From: Gnetum montanum
Lineage: Eukaryota > Streptophyta > Gnetopsida > Gnetales > Gnetaceae
DNA: 62,000 nucleotides
Direction: 5' to 3'
Assembly: GCA_015680685.1 (NCBI GenBank)
Contig: MNCI01007578.1
Coordinates: forward strand, 138,007-200,006
In this document: piece after piece, positions 43,841 through 55,190 of the stretch
Position numbering within the stretch: position 1 is the first letter of the stretch
How the letters are laid out: each line of letters starts with the position of its first letter
The notes under the pieces: model-generated
Told to the model about the DNA's origin: nothing
Databases searched by the model: none
The model's input: the letters and a program-made list of their open reading frames with translations, nothing else
Program-made: the position numbers and the translations under genes

Positions 43841-45850
43841 CTTGGGTTGCCACTGCTTGTATGTGGCCAAGTTGTTAGAACTTGGAGTTGGTGTGGGTGT
43901 CACCGGAGCGACTTGTCTGTTTAACATCATGATGGATAGTTGTTGCTAGTTTATCATCTTAGTAGATGGTTTTTATTGAAATTTTACCACAAATGGTGTT
44001 GTGGGTTTATGAGGTGCCACTTTGATGACAAAGGGAGGCCCCTTGCTTGGGGAGGTGGAGGAGGCAGGACTGTCAGGTTGAGCTGCATTGAGAAGTTCTT
44101 TCTTTTCCATTCTTTGTAAATCATTTTGCAAAGTTTGACAAGTGTCTATGTCATGTCTAGACATTTGGTGGTAGTGGCAGTATGCACTTAAGTCAAAATG
44201 TTGTGGAACACGTGCGTTGTATGTTGTAATGGGATGACTTGTCAATTCGCAATGATTATGGTTGCATATGTAGGCATCATATGACATGTGTTTGCATTGG
44301 ATCAAACCAATGTTGAGGAGCTATTCTAGCAATTGGGAAGGTTTTCCCGACAAGGGTATGTGCTTGCGTTGAGTGCACTCAAGTCTAGGAGCGGCTTGTG
44401 TGGTGGCACAAGAGCTAGAGCTGGCGGGTTGGGGTGTTGAGGCCATGGGTCTGTTGGCTGCATGTGTTGGCATGGTGATTGTTACAATTCTTGCATTTGA
44501 TATTGCTTGTGTATCTTGTGTTGTTTGTGTTGGTTGCAGTTGTTGCATTTTTTTTTTTTTGCATGTTGTTGTTTTTTGTGTTGGCTCATATAGGCCAAGT
44601 AAGATGGGTCATTGCTTTTCCTTGCTGCCTATTCGATGCCCCTTGCTTGGTCAAAGGCCTGGGTAAGAGGCTTTGGGGCCAGGTAGAGCAGTTTGGACAT
44701 GATGAAGTCATTGACTGCATCCTTGAAGATTTCCAAGAGATGTGTCTCTATGATCGGCTCATTCATTTCATTGGCTATGGCACTCCATCACTGGAGGAAG
44801 GGTAGTATGAGCTCTAGGGGTCCTTGTCTGAAATGGAGGAGCTTATTGATGATCACTTCAGGTTTGATGTTATATCTGAAGCATGTCACAAACTAGTGTA
44901 TGAGGTCCTCGAGGAATGCGAGGGAAGCTCAGGGTAGGGCACGATACTAGTCTAAAGCTTTTCCAATGAGCAACAGGGGAAAGATGCATAGAATGGAAGG
45001 TGGCCAGGAGTATAACATGATGGCTTTTTGTGCAAAATGTGATGATATGCACATTGGGGTCACCATGACTGTTGTATTTTGTTAGATGTGACAACGAATG
45101 GCCCATGGGTAGTGTAAGGGGTGGGACCGTAGGAAAGATCGGATCATCACAGTAAAATTCCACCACCTTGGGTGTGTTTGAGGAGGTAGCCTTAAGCTAG
45201 TTGATTTGCTTTGTCAAAGTCTAGATGAGTTGGGACACTTTTTCCCAACTCATAGGTTCACCAGCTGGTTGTGTTAACTAGACTTGTGTAGGTTGGGCGG
45301 TGAAGGGTTAAATCACTGGTTGTGGGATTTACGAGTTTAATGTCATGGCATATGGTTGTTGGTAGTTTAACATCATATCGGATGTGTGTTGGCATTTTAA
45401 GGCCATACTGGGCCATGGATAGTTTAATGTCATCCTGGACGGAGGATGAGCAGGTGCCTGAGGCACTGGTGAAACAGGCATGGCACATGTGGCAACTGCA
45501 TAAATGTTGGGTTGAGGTTGGGGAGGTTGGGGCATGGCCCTAGCATAGGTGTAAGGTACTTATGTTACTTGGGGCTAGGCCCCATCGTACGTACAAGGTG
45601 TCTGGATTGTTTCGGGCTGGGTCCCAGTGTGCATAGACTATGAAGCAAATGCCTTGGGTGTGTGCTCCTATGATTGTTGTGAGGAGGCAAGGCCCCAAGT
45701 TCTATTGGGTTTGAGCAGGATCGTGAACTCATACTCATACTTGAATGGCAATCTTGGGTAAGAGGAAGACATCTCAGAATCATTATGTTGTGTGTATTGT
45801 ATGTATTGGACAAGGTGATCCATGTTGGTGGTAGTCAGTACTTAGACCGA
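43841..45850 (-). pseudogene. gag: C gag
   Basis: Minus-strand phase starting above 45535 contains four hairpin-repeat copies (45325-45440) read as RMTLNYPWPSMALKC, DMMLNYQ and YAMTLN, then VVEFYCDDPIFPTVPPLTLP, LTKYNSHGDPNVHIITF, FKDAVNDFIMSKLLYLAPKPLTQAF, a Gln/Lys linker, and AYCHYHQMSRHDIDTCQTL (zinc-knuckle-like), ending in PFVIKVAP / PFVVKFQ repeats and another two hairpin units (43915-43975). A 40-bp-scale repeat at 45570-45660 (CTTGGGGCTAGGCCCCATCG-type) lies in the Pro-rich N-terminal part. The start codon is not certain. Confidence 0.82.
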
Positions 45851-46154
45851 CTTTAAGTTAGGTGCGAATTACGATGAATTCGTCTTTAAAATAGATGTGT
45901 TTTGTGTGTTTTTGTTGAAAAACCACTGTAGTGGCACTGTAGCAGCACTATAGTAGCATGACTACTATAGCATCATGACCACTATAGTAGCATGAATACT
46001 ATAGCATGAGCAAGCTTAGCGTTAGTTAACTATAGCATGAGTACTGTGGCAACGTTGTTTCAGCACTTGGCCTACGTAGCATTTGAATAGGTAGCATGAT
46101 CAAGGTTTTGATTAAATAGTAAACATGTTCAGCCCTCCTTCTAGCACCAAGAAC
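45851..46154 (-). other. C leader with short repeats
   Basis: Next to the 5' LTR the minus strand reads GTTCTTGGTGCTAGAAGG, the presumed primer-site stretch shared with A. At 45925-46060 an ACTATAGTAGCATGA unit recurs about seven times, some copies inverted. Confidence 0.6.
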
Positions 46155-47954
46155 TGTACTATCTGAAATTGTCAGCATAAGGCTGGAGAAAAAATGAACC
46201 ATGAAAGATCTCTGGAGAGACACAGCTAACCTTGCCTTCGCATGAGGTGAAGTTGGAAAAAAAAGGCAGAGTGCCTTGGTTGGTCTACATGAAAATCAAC
46301 TGAGGACTTCCCTGACCATAAGCTATGGCTTGTGCTGGGGTTATCATAACAAACATAACACAAATATGTAAACGGAATGTAGATGTAACATAAGAATGGA
46401 CCAGAATGATGCAAATGTAAAACAATGAACTAGAATAATGTAAATAGTGTAATGGAAGGCAAAAGACTATATTGTATTAATTTAGAGAATCAAGTGCACT
46501 GGTCAAAATGTAGCTACGTGTGTAGATGGTAGGTCAAGCGTCAAGTCCCCAGATGCAGGATGAAGCATTTGCAGATCCTCAAGTGCTAGGGATCGCATGC
46601 ACTCAAGCATCCAAAGTTGCTAGTCAATGCTCTTTAGGTCATCCTTTTTGCAAAATTTCCAACCTCATTTAAGTGAATTAATAAGGTATTTATAGGGTTT
46701 GGCTAGGCTTTGGCACGGAATCCGTGGATGGAATCGATGGCCGAGAGATGAGAGGAAATAGGATCATGTAACACGTGTTCAGTAGATAGCTATGTGTGAG
46801 TTGGTCGTGTGTAGGCCAGCTAAGTTCTTGACCAGGTACATTGCATTTTACAAATTAAGCTGGCTTACGACCATGGAAGCAACATAAGATCTTGACAAGC
46901 TCATAGATGGTGAGGCTTACAATGAAAATTTACAATGACTTCCAAGAGGGATTGACTTCGGCTCACTTGAAACTTCATGGTCCTTTGAATCGACTACTGC
47001 AAGATGTTGATTTGAGTGGTTTTGTGGCTATTTGAGGCATCTCTGCTTCACCAGGGCTCCTAGTGTGAGTTGACTTGGTCCTAGCATGTCCTTAGCATGT
47101 GTTTCAAGTGCTTTTTTCTGGGCATGAATAGTGTTCACGCTGATGAATAATGGTCATGATGATGAATAGTATTCATGTTGATGAATAGTGGTCATGCTGA
47201 TGAATAGTATTCAAGCTAATGAATAACAGTCATGTTGGACTCACGCTGTCAGCATGACCTCAGCATGACCCTGGCATGAGCAAGCTGGGATGGTACATTT
47301 CATCCCAAATCTTCATCTTTGAGGCCTATCTTTCAAGTGTAACTGCTGCCTGACCTTGGGGACGACCTGCATGCTGAATATGTGCCTGTCTATGCTTGGA
47401 TTTAGGCCACTCTGGACAACTCATGCTAGGTTCATGCTGTCATCGTGACCTCAGCGTGAGCATTAAAAATAGTGTATTTTCGAGACTGAAATCAGAATTC
47501 TGAGGGCTAGGACCTGGAGTAATCATTAGGGGACCTTGATTGGGTCTTTTACCTTCAAAATTGGTTCATTTTAACACTGTTTTGAAGCTTTTTTATGTTA
47601 CTCATGCTAGACTCATGCTACCAACATGACCTGGGTGTGACCTCAGTGTGAGTAGTAAGATTTGTGTGATTTTGACTTGAAATCTTAGATTTTGGATGCT
47701 GAAACTTGGAGTGATCATTAGTCGGCCCTAAGAATGTCTTGCACCTTCGAAATTAGACCATTTTGACTCGGTTTTAAGGCTCTTAGAGTTGCTCATGCTG
47801 AGGTCAAGCTAGCTTGATAAGATGAGCGTGGGCAAGCTATCTTGATAAGCCAAGTGTGAGTTCCATGCCCTAGTCAAAGGTTTTCCTCCCAAAGCACAAG
47901 AGGCTCTAAATTATTCTCGTTTCAAAGTGCTAGACCAAAATTTGGGGTGTTTCA
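46155..47954 (-). repeat. 5' LTR of element C
   Basis: Partner of 39449-41353, with the 19-bp minisatellite reduced to about six copies (47127-47236) and two copies of the AGCTAGCTTGA unit. Confidence 0.93.
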
Positions 47955-47959
47955 GAGGT
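47955..47959. repeat. Target-site duplication of C, right copy
   Basis: GAGGT, identical to 39444-39448. Confidence 0.92.
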
Positions 47960-48182
47960 ATTCTTGTGATAACGTGAGGCATTGTCCTAGCACTTTTGGT
48001 TCCTCTACCTCTCCTTGGGCTGATTATCCCATAGTAGGAGTTTCTTTATGAATACTAAATGATTGGGTTTCTTGCTCCTCATATTCTAGTTCTTATCCTC
48101 CTGTTCGACCTCTACCTTGGCCTCTCGATCTCTTACTTGCATCTTGTGAGGGTTCTCCTAGTGCTCCTCTCTTTGGGACCAT
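47960..48182 (-). pseudogene. J downstream ORF, N terminus (RG-rich)
   Basis: The ATG at 48180-48182 opens MVPKRGALGEPSQDASKRS followed by RGQGRGRTGG, an RG-rich basic patch, then an acidic Gln/Glu stretch up to LTLSQEY, where element C interrupts. Removing C and one GAGGT copy joins it in phase to the part ending at 39443. Two TAG/TAA stops at Gln positions. Confidence 0.7.
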
Positions 48183-48554
48183 ATGAAATCATTAAAAATT
48201 AAAATTACTAAGGTATTCACATTTATTCTTAATATTTCTATACCTTACTCATACCGTTAGTTACATTATGTTCTTAGTTTATGATTATAGAGTTAGATAA
48301 ACTTTCAAAAGGTTACCCCATAGGTGTTAGTTTCCTTGTAACTCATTATGATTGGTTATGGCTCATTATGATTGTTTATGATTCCTTAAGAGTATTGTTT
48401 GAGTGTTTTGGCTTCCTCATGATCAGTTCGTATCAAAAATTTCAACTTCCACTTCATACTTTCCCTTAGAATACCTTCCAGGTGTTAGAATTTTTTGAAA
48501 AATATGCTTAGACTTTCCTCACTAGAACCCTCCCTCCCTCCCCACAACCTCACC

Positions 48555-48623
48555 NNNNNNNNNNNNNNNNNNNNNNNNNNNNNNNNNNNNNNNNNNNNNN
48601 NNNNNNNNNNNNNNNNNNNNNNN
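48555..48623. other. Assembly gap (69 N)
   Basis: Run of N. Its true length is unknown. The frame translated across it is meaningless. Confidence 0.99.
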
Positions 48624-49379
48624 TCAAATTATGGCTTGGGAAAGCTAGGAGGGCAAAAATCAAATTTGAGAAGAAAATTTGAAATATCTTCCATGTGTGT
48701 AAATGAAAAATGATGAGAAAATTGGCTAAGTCCCCACGTATATATAGGTTTTGTACAACTCAATATTGAGGACCTAACATTAGGGATCCAATATCAGTTT
48801 AGACCTGATATCAAAGCCTAAAACGTTACACTATTCATAAGGGTCTAATGGGAAATTTGATTCTTTTGTATATCTAGAAGGTTTTAAGGTTACTTAGAGG
48901 GTTTGTATGATGGATATATGCACATTTTTGTGAACATTTATCATTGGAAGTTCATAAAGAAGGAATCTTGGGCTACAAAAGTTTATAAGATGGGTAAGAA
49001 GGGTAATGAATCCATGTTGTTAGAATGGATAGTTTAAATGATATGGGAAGTATTTATTGATGTTTGTTGATGCTAGAAGGTTCAAGATGATGTAGAATCA
49101 CTTGGAAGATATAAGATACAATAGTTATACAAGTGGGTGCTCCCCAAAGTAGGCTCCAATCCTTAATGCCCTTATATAACCATGCCTAAAGTGTCCTTAG
49201 GAACTTAAGGAATTGAATGTAATGCATACTTGTTTAGCAAAACACACATGTTAGTACCACCAAATTGAGAAAAGTGTGCTATGTTATACAGAATGACAAG
49301 TTATGACTATTCTTATAGTGAGATGGAATGGACTCAAAAGGGATTGCAAAAATCAGAATGTGAGGTGTGTGGGTTGTAG

Positions 49380-50740
49380 AACTTAGAGGGGGGGGGGGGG
49401 GGGGGGGGNAATTGAACCTTTATAAAAAAAAGAACACACATGAATTTATGTGGTTCCCCAACTTGGGTACTACACACTTGGAGAATATATTGCAAATACA
49501 TCTCCAGAATTTTTTTCTCTTAAAATGTGGTTGAAGGGTCCACACCCTATATAGTCATTACACCCCACATCAAACTGTTCTACTGTAGCACCAATCACTT
49601 AACCCCATAAGGTTCCATCAAGCTTGGAAATGTGGTTTCAAATCTTCCACATCTTTTACAATCTTGATCTCTACATTGGAGTGTTGTACCACAACACCAA
49701 CAACTCAATCCCATAGGATTCCAACAAGCTCATAGGACAACAAGAATAAGAAATACAAGCAATCATTGTAACTCAATTTGCTAATCCTTGCATAGTTAGG
49801 TACAACACACTTTACAAAGCCAAAATGATTAGACAATGAGGAGAAACAGAGGATTCAATGATTACAAATGATTGTACAATGAATACAATAATGCTTACAC
49901 ATTTCCCAAAGCACATGAAGTCTTTTTATAACTATTATGTTGCTAAATTATTCTCAAATATTGTGCAATGATTAGTTAAAGATTACTAATGGTTGTGGGA
50001 GATATTTTTCTCATGCTTGAGACATCTCTATAAATTTTCCTTCAAAACTAGGAAGATGTCCTTGTTTCCTAAAAGACATCTTTTTGAAGTATCCATCTTG
50101 GAAGACATCTTTGCTAAATGGAAGACATATTTCTCTATTTGATCTACATTCTATAAAGATGTCTCTACCTTGTGAAAGATGTCTTTGCCTATGAAAGATG
50201 CCTTGCTATTTATGAATATGTCTTTGTCCAAATTCTCTTTAAATTTACCAATATTTTTTTTGCTTCCCAGAGATTTCTTTCTTCACTTTCTCTTGCATGA
50301 TGAATGCTTATTTCCTTGTTTACAAACTTGATCTTCGATATGCTTTAATGGTATCCACTTTGCTTATACAATATTAGATCCTTGTCCACATTCTTTGGGT
50401 GTTCATTTGAAAACATGTGGATGACCTCCTCCTTTAAGCTCTAAGATAGTTTGTTTCTTATCCTCTTTGGCTCATCTTGGTTTCCCATGTACATAGTTCT
50501 ACAAACACAATAACCATACAACTATACAAACAAATTTTGTCTCCATTTTCCTTAATGTTTTGAGCAAACCAAAACACACCAAAAGGTCCAAAAGTTATCT
50601 TATCATAGGCATAATGAATTCTTGTGTTTTATTAGTGGTTAAAGTAATCATTAACCTTTCTATCCAAGATTCAAACCAAGTCGAAACCACCATCTAGTGA
50701 CATTTTATCGTTTCATCTCTTAGAATTACAACTGTAAGAC
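49380..50740. mobile_element. Possible small non-coding insertion in J spacer
   Basis: It begins at a G-run with a single N (49388-49409) after GGTTGTAGAACTTAGA. Next comes ATTTATGTGGTTCCCCAACTT, a phrase resembling plant non-autonomous LTR repeats (G-run followed by a GTGGTTC stretch). It includes a set of AAGACATCTTT / AAGATGTC words (50035-50225). The K spacer lacks this stretch. Ends and target duplications are not resolved because of the damaged G-run. Confidence 0.3.
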
Positions 50741-51521
50741 TATCATTGTTGCAAGGAGTATAGTCACCTAGCGTATTGTCTAAGGGAAAAGTTCATTCAA
50801 AGGTACCTTTTTTATTTTTCAGATTTCTGAGAAGCCACCTACCTTCATGCATGGGTAACATGTCTTTCTAGTGGGATCTCCAAAAATTTGTGTCAACCTG
50901 TCAAGGAAACACTTATTTTAATCTTACTTTCATTTTTTGTTAGATCTACAAGGATATAATACAACCTTAGCAACAGGATAGAACTCACGACAGTAATCCA
51001 AAAGAATCCAAAAAACTCCTTGATGCCACACCTTTTACCTTCTCACTTGGTTCTTTACTCTTCTATCCAGGCATAATGATTATAAGTTTATTATTAGTTG
51101 TATTATGGAAAAGAATATCATTACGGCCATGGTATGAACCTCTTATTAATGGAATGGATGGATGGATGATGCAAGCTCATTGTTTAAATAATCAATCCCT
51201 TGTGACTTGATAACATAGAGAAATCTTCACTTTATTGGACTACATCTTACCTTTATTTGTAATGTGTCTTATTAGTAATTAAAATTATTTACAAAGGGTT
51301 TGAAAAAAAAGTATGAAAGAAATGAAAAAGATAGTAATAATTGTGAAAAATTATAAAGAATGAAAAATGTTAAAAGAATGGAAAATGTTAGAGAAACAAA
51401 GATATCAAAGAATGTCAAAAATTTAAGAAATGAAATGTATCAAAGAATGAGAAAAGATTAAAGAATGTGAAAATTGAAAGAAATGAAAAACTTTAGTAAG
51501 GTACCTACATTTTGAAATTGA

Positions 51522-51528
51522 CTCCCCC
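51522..51528 (-). promoter_or_regulatory. Internal polypurine tract-like site of J
   Basis: The minus strand reads AGTTGTGGGGGAGTCAA between integrase and the downstream ORF. The same place in K (58385-58391) reads AGCTATGGGGGAGATGG. It looks like a second polypurine tract, far from the 3' LTR. Confidence 0.5.
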
Positions 51529-52620
51529 ACAACTATTATTAAGATTAGCTAAATAGAAGAGAAAACAAGTAGAAGATTAGTGGGTAGGTTGGCTAAAGTC
51601 TTTGGAATATTCGTAGTATTGTTTGAATTTTTGGATATTAATAAGAATAATCTTGTGTGGATAGGATGGGTGGTGGATGTATAAGGAACTAGTTGGATAA
51701 GTGGTGTGCACAATGTATGGACCCTTCCAAAGTGTTTGAAATTTAGCTTTTTGGAGTAAATGACTAGGATTATAATAAAAGATCTTGTTACCTAGTTTTA
51801 TGATTACATGTATTATCTATGAATCATGCCTAAGTTTGGAGTAATTCTTGTGGACTTCACTATCCATAAGTGCTCCTAGTCAATTCTCATCTAAAAGATT
51901 GAGGTTCATTAGACGTTCCTTTTGGGCTAAACTTAAATTAAGGTCAAGTTCATTGGTAGTAGCTAAAGTGTGAAGCTTTGCCTAGATTGGAAGTGTTGGA
52001 CACTTATCATAGATCACGTTGTATGGTGTGTACCCTATAGGAGGTTTAAAGGATGTCCTCTAGGCCCATAGATCATCATTTAATATTGTACTCCAATCCT
52101 GTCGAAGCCTACTAACCATCCTAGTGAGTATTCTAGTAATTTCACATTTAGTAACTTTAGCTTGACCATTTTCTTAGGGATGATATGGTGTTATTATTTT
52201 ATGGTTAAGTCCAAATTTTTACATTAGTTTCCTAAAGGTAGAACCAATGAAGTGAGTTCGATTATCTAGTATAAGCGTTCTTGGTACTTCAAATCTGTTC
52301 ATCACATGTTGTTGGAAAAATTTAGCAGCTATCTTTGTTGTATAGTATTTTACTATTGCTACCTTTTCCCACTTTGTGTAGTAATCCATAGTCACAATAA
52401 TATATACTTTTTCACCTTGACATTGGTTGCAAGGGTCCCATAAAATCAATCCTCCAGATATCAAAAGGCTCTAGTGGTTGTATCTAGTGTTGTGACCCTT
52501 CATATCTGGCTATAATTCCTCCATTCCTTTGCCAATGTTCATAAGATTGTGCAAAGATGTAGGCATATATAAATAAAGTAGGCTAAAATTAGCCCTCCAT
52601 TAGTATTTTGAGTGCCATTC
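51529..52620 (-). pseudogene. pol: J integrase
   Basis: Minus-strand reading gives LEPFDIWRIDFMGP (frameshifted), VYIIVTMDYYTKWEKVAIVKYYTTKIAAKFF, MNRFEVPRTLILDNRTHFIG, then decayed C-terminal text (QAKVTKCEITRILTRM, PHTI-type motifs 51990-52150). The first Asp (TMDYYTKW) and second (LDNRTHF, normally SDxGxxF) are visible. The Glu region near 52150-52190 is damaged. Five or more stops and frameshifts. Confidence 0.82.
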
Positions 52621-53235
52621 TATACCCTACATAGTGGCCATTGCATGGGCCTTAATGGATGTCATGTAAAACTCTTTGCTGGTCACAATCTAGCAAACAC
52701 TATTTAATGAGCCCATTTGCACATATCTTGTACAAATTGCCATTGATTTCCATGTACCATTTGTCTCTATGAAGGAGTTTCTCATGTTGTTTCCTATTCC
52801 ATTTAGCAGAAAGCTCTTGTGTTGTAAGATAATTCAGGTACTCTATTGTCCATGACTTTCTTATTGAATCTACAACCTTTACTAAATAGGTAAATAGATC
52901 CTCATTGAGGAATTGGTTTGATAAAGGTTGTACTTGATTGTTTGAATCCCATTTCAACCTTGATAAATGATCAACTACTACATTTTTTACTCCTTTCTTA
53001 TGAATCATCATGATGTCAAACTCTTGAAGAATCACAAGCCATCTTATCTCTCTGGGACTAACCCCTGGCTTGCTCATTAGAAATTGAATGGCACTATGAT
53101 TAGTGTGGACATAGATTTTATAACTGAGAACATAATGTCTGAATTTATCAAATGTGTACACCACAACAATTAACTATTTTTAGTTGTGATGTAATTTAAT
53201 TATGCTGTGATGATGCTCCTATTGGCATAATGTAT
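52621..53235 (-). pseudogene. pol: J RNase H and linker
   Basis: The 154-codon frame from 53164 reads VYTFDKFRHYVLSYKIYVHTNHSAIQFLMSKPG, REIRWLVILQEFDIMMIHKKGVKNVVVDHLSRL, and then YLNYLTTQELSAKWNRKQHEKLLHRDKWYM before the integrase zinc region. This is the Gypsy RNase H tail and GPY-type linker. DHSAL is changed to NHSAI. Confidence 0.88.
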
Positions 53236-54330
53236 ATTATATGGTCTCTTCTGATCATGAAGTTGAGTCAGTACTACACCAAGCACATAGTTCAAAGCAT
53301 CAGTCATGATATGAAAAGGTCTTTACTATTTGAAGCTTGGAGGATTAGTGTTTCTACTAATTTCTACTTCAAGGCTTTAAATGCCTTTTCACATGACTTA
53401 TTCCACTTGAACCATGCATCCTCCTTCATGAGTTCTATATGAGGTTTGGCTATCTTTAAGAAGCTTTTGATGAATCACCTATAGTATCCTGTATGGCCTA
53501 GAAAGGATCTTACATCTTTCACTGTTTGCGGTCGTTGAGTGATGTTTTAGATGGATCTAATATTTTTGGTCTCTACCTCTATACCCTTCTAGGAGATTTT
53601 ATGTCCCAACATTGTTCCTTCTTGGACCATGAGATGGCTCTTCAACTAGTTAAGCTTTAGATTGGTTTCAACACATCTTTTAAGTACCTACTCTAACTAG
53701 TCTCGTGCTTGCTTGAAATCTAGCCTGTATGTGGAAAATTCATGCATAAATACTTCAACACCATTTCCTATCTACTTCTAGAAGATATTTAAAACTAATC
53801 TCTGGAAGGTTTCTAGTGCATTGCAAAGACTGAAAGGCATCTTTCTATAAGCAAACATTCTCCATGGACATGTGGTTTTCTCTTAGCCTTTAGGTGTAAT
53901 GTGGATTTGATTGTATCCACTATACCTATTTAGAAAACCTTAATACTCATGTCATGAAATTGTGTCCAAGACCTAATCAACAAATTGTAGTGGAAAGTGA
54001 TCCTTAAATGTGATTGAGTTCAATATCTAGAAGTTAATGTAGATGTGCCCTTTACCTCCCTTAATTGGAACTATTATTAAAGGACTGGCCCATTCACTAT
54101 CTGCAATGGAATAGATGAATCCTACCTTTAGCAAATTTTCCAATTCTTGCTTGACTACCTCCTTAAGTTTAGGATTGAGCCTTCATTAAGGTTAGCATTT
54201 TGGTTTGATTGTAGGATTAGTATAAATTTGGTGTTGACAAATTCATGGATTAATTCTCATGATCTCATCATAAGACCATGTGAACACTGTAGGTCATTTA
54301 TTAAGCACTTCCAGTAGTTTGTTTTCTATT
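53236..54330 (-). pseudogene. pol: J reverse transcriptase
   Basis: The minus strand gives KDHFPLQFVD-stop-VLDTIS, FLNRYSGYNQIHITPKG, MFAYRKMPFSLCNALETFQRLVLNIF and GVEVFMHEFSTYRLDF, the Athila-type RT layout (FGLCNAPATFQR, EVFMDDFSV). The two catalytic Asp residues of the MDD box are His-Glu here, so the enzyme is dead. Many TAG/TAA stops, nearly all at Gln. Confidence 0.85.
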
Positions 54331-55190
54331 CTTTATTTATGTTATAATTATTGGCTTCTTGTTATTCACAAATGCATATTCTAATGTTGCTAGTAGGGCT
54401 TTCAATTATAGCCATTCTAGTTCCATTGTGTCTTGGATCTCTAGGTATCCCCAGTCTATTTCTTCTTCTCGATTGTTTTGAGGGTAGGAGTGTTCTTTCC
54501 TTAGCTATTCCTATTTATTTGTTTATGAAACATAGGTATTGATGATTTGATCTTCTAGTTTCATGTACTTATTGGATCAAGCTTCTTCACTTGCAATTAG
54601 CCGCTAGGTGCCTCATGTTGGGTGACTATTGCATACAGACAATTTTGCACACATCTTGTTTCGACACATCTATTACATGCCTTGGTCTCCTCTCATTTGA
54701 TAACTGAGATTCTTTGCACACAATTGCACCTATTATCATTGTATGCAATACATGGAACTCTTCATCTTTGTATGATTCCAACCTCTTCTTCCTTGGAAAT
54801 TTCCAAGGAAAAATCATCAATTTCATGTTTAGCATCTATAGCGCTAAGCCAAGCCCTTCCTATGATAATTGGAAATTCTCCCTTATTTTTACCCACATGA
54901 ATAACTTTAAATTTAGCGTTGTAAGATTAGCCACTAAAGTTAGTACTCACATCGTCCACTTTTCCAAGTGGAACTGTGATTCATTGGTCTACAAGCTTTA
55001 AGTGAATATTACTTTTCTTTAGTGGTGGTATGTTCTAGTCTTGATACATGTCTTGAAATATCAAGTTCAATCTAGACCCAAAATCCAATAGAGCTTTGCA
55101 TGATTTTTGTCTTGTTATTTGGAGATAAACTAAGGGACTTCTTGGATCAGTTCTCTTTTGTGGGAGAGCCCCTAACTTAATCCAATGAGT
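54331..55190 (-). pseudogene. pol: J protease
   Basis: The minus strand around 55105 down to 54770 gives ALLDFGSRLNLIFQDMYQD, a protease active-site loop (D-F-G-S here, D-S/T-G usual), then KVDDVSTNFSG, GEFPIIIGRAWLSAIDAKHEIDDFSLEI. The same loop in K reads ALLDLGS...VNLISQEMYKT. 54331-54760 is the decayed linker to RT. Confidence 0.78.

Larger units (their letters stand above)
39449..47954 (-). mobile_element. Tat-type Gypsy element C, pol-less (gag-PR)
   Basis: An 8.5-kb minus-strand element with LTRs of 1905 bp (39449-41353) and 1800 bp (46155-47954) and a perfect 5-bp target duplication. It is inserted in the downstream ORF of J. The interior (41354-46154) holds gag and protease in one long phase and no pol. 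It shares with A the conserved block where pol is missing, and with A and B the hairpin clusters, the PPT hairpin and the LTR start TGAAACACCC. Confidence 0.94.
48183..51521 (-). other. J spacer between pol and downstream ORF
   Basis: Counterpart of the K spacer but about 1.3 kb longer. It includes the N gap (48555-48623) and a stretch from about 49380 to 50740 with no counterpart in K. No gene is readable on either strand apart from short frames. A string ATGAAAGA/AAGAATG recurs at 51300-51490, just above the GGGGGAG tract. Confidence 0.55.

Noticed and set aside
48495-48713. 72-codon open frame across the N gap
   Set aside because: About a third of it is N translated as X.
48500-51521. Reading 51522 as the 3' LTR edge of a separate element ending there
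   Set aside because: No LTR copy matches upstream of it. The ATATT duplication and the LTR pair at 35847 and 57407 show that one element runs through this point.
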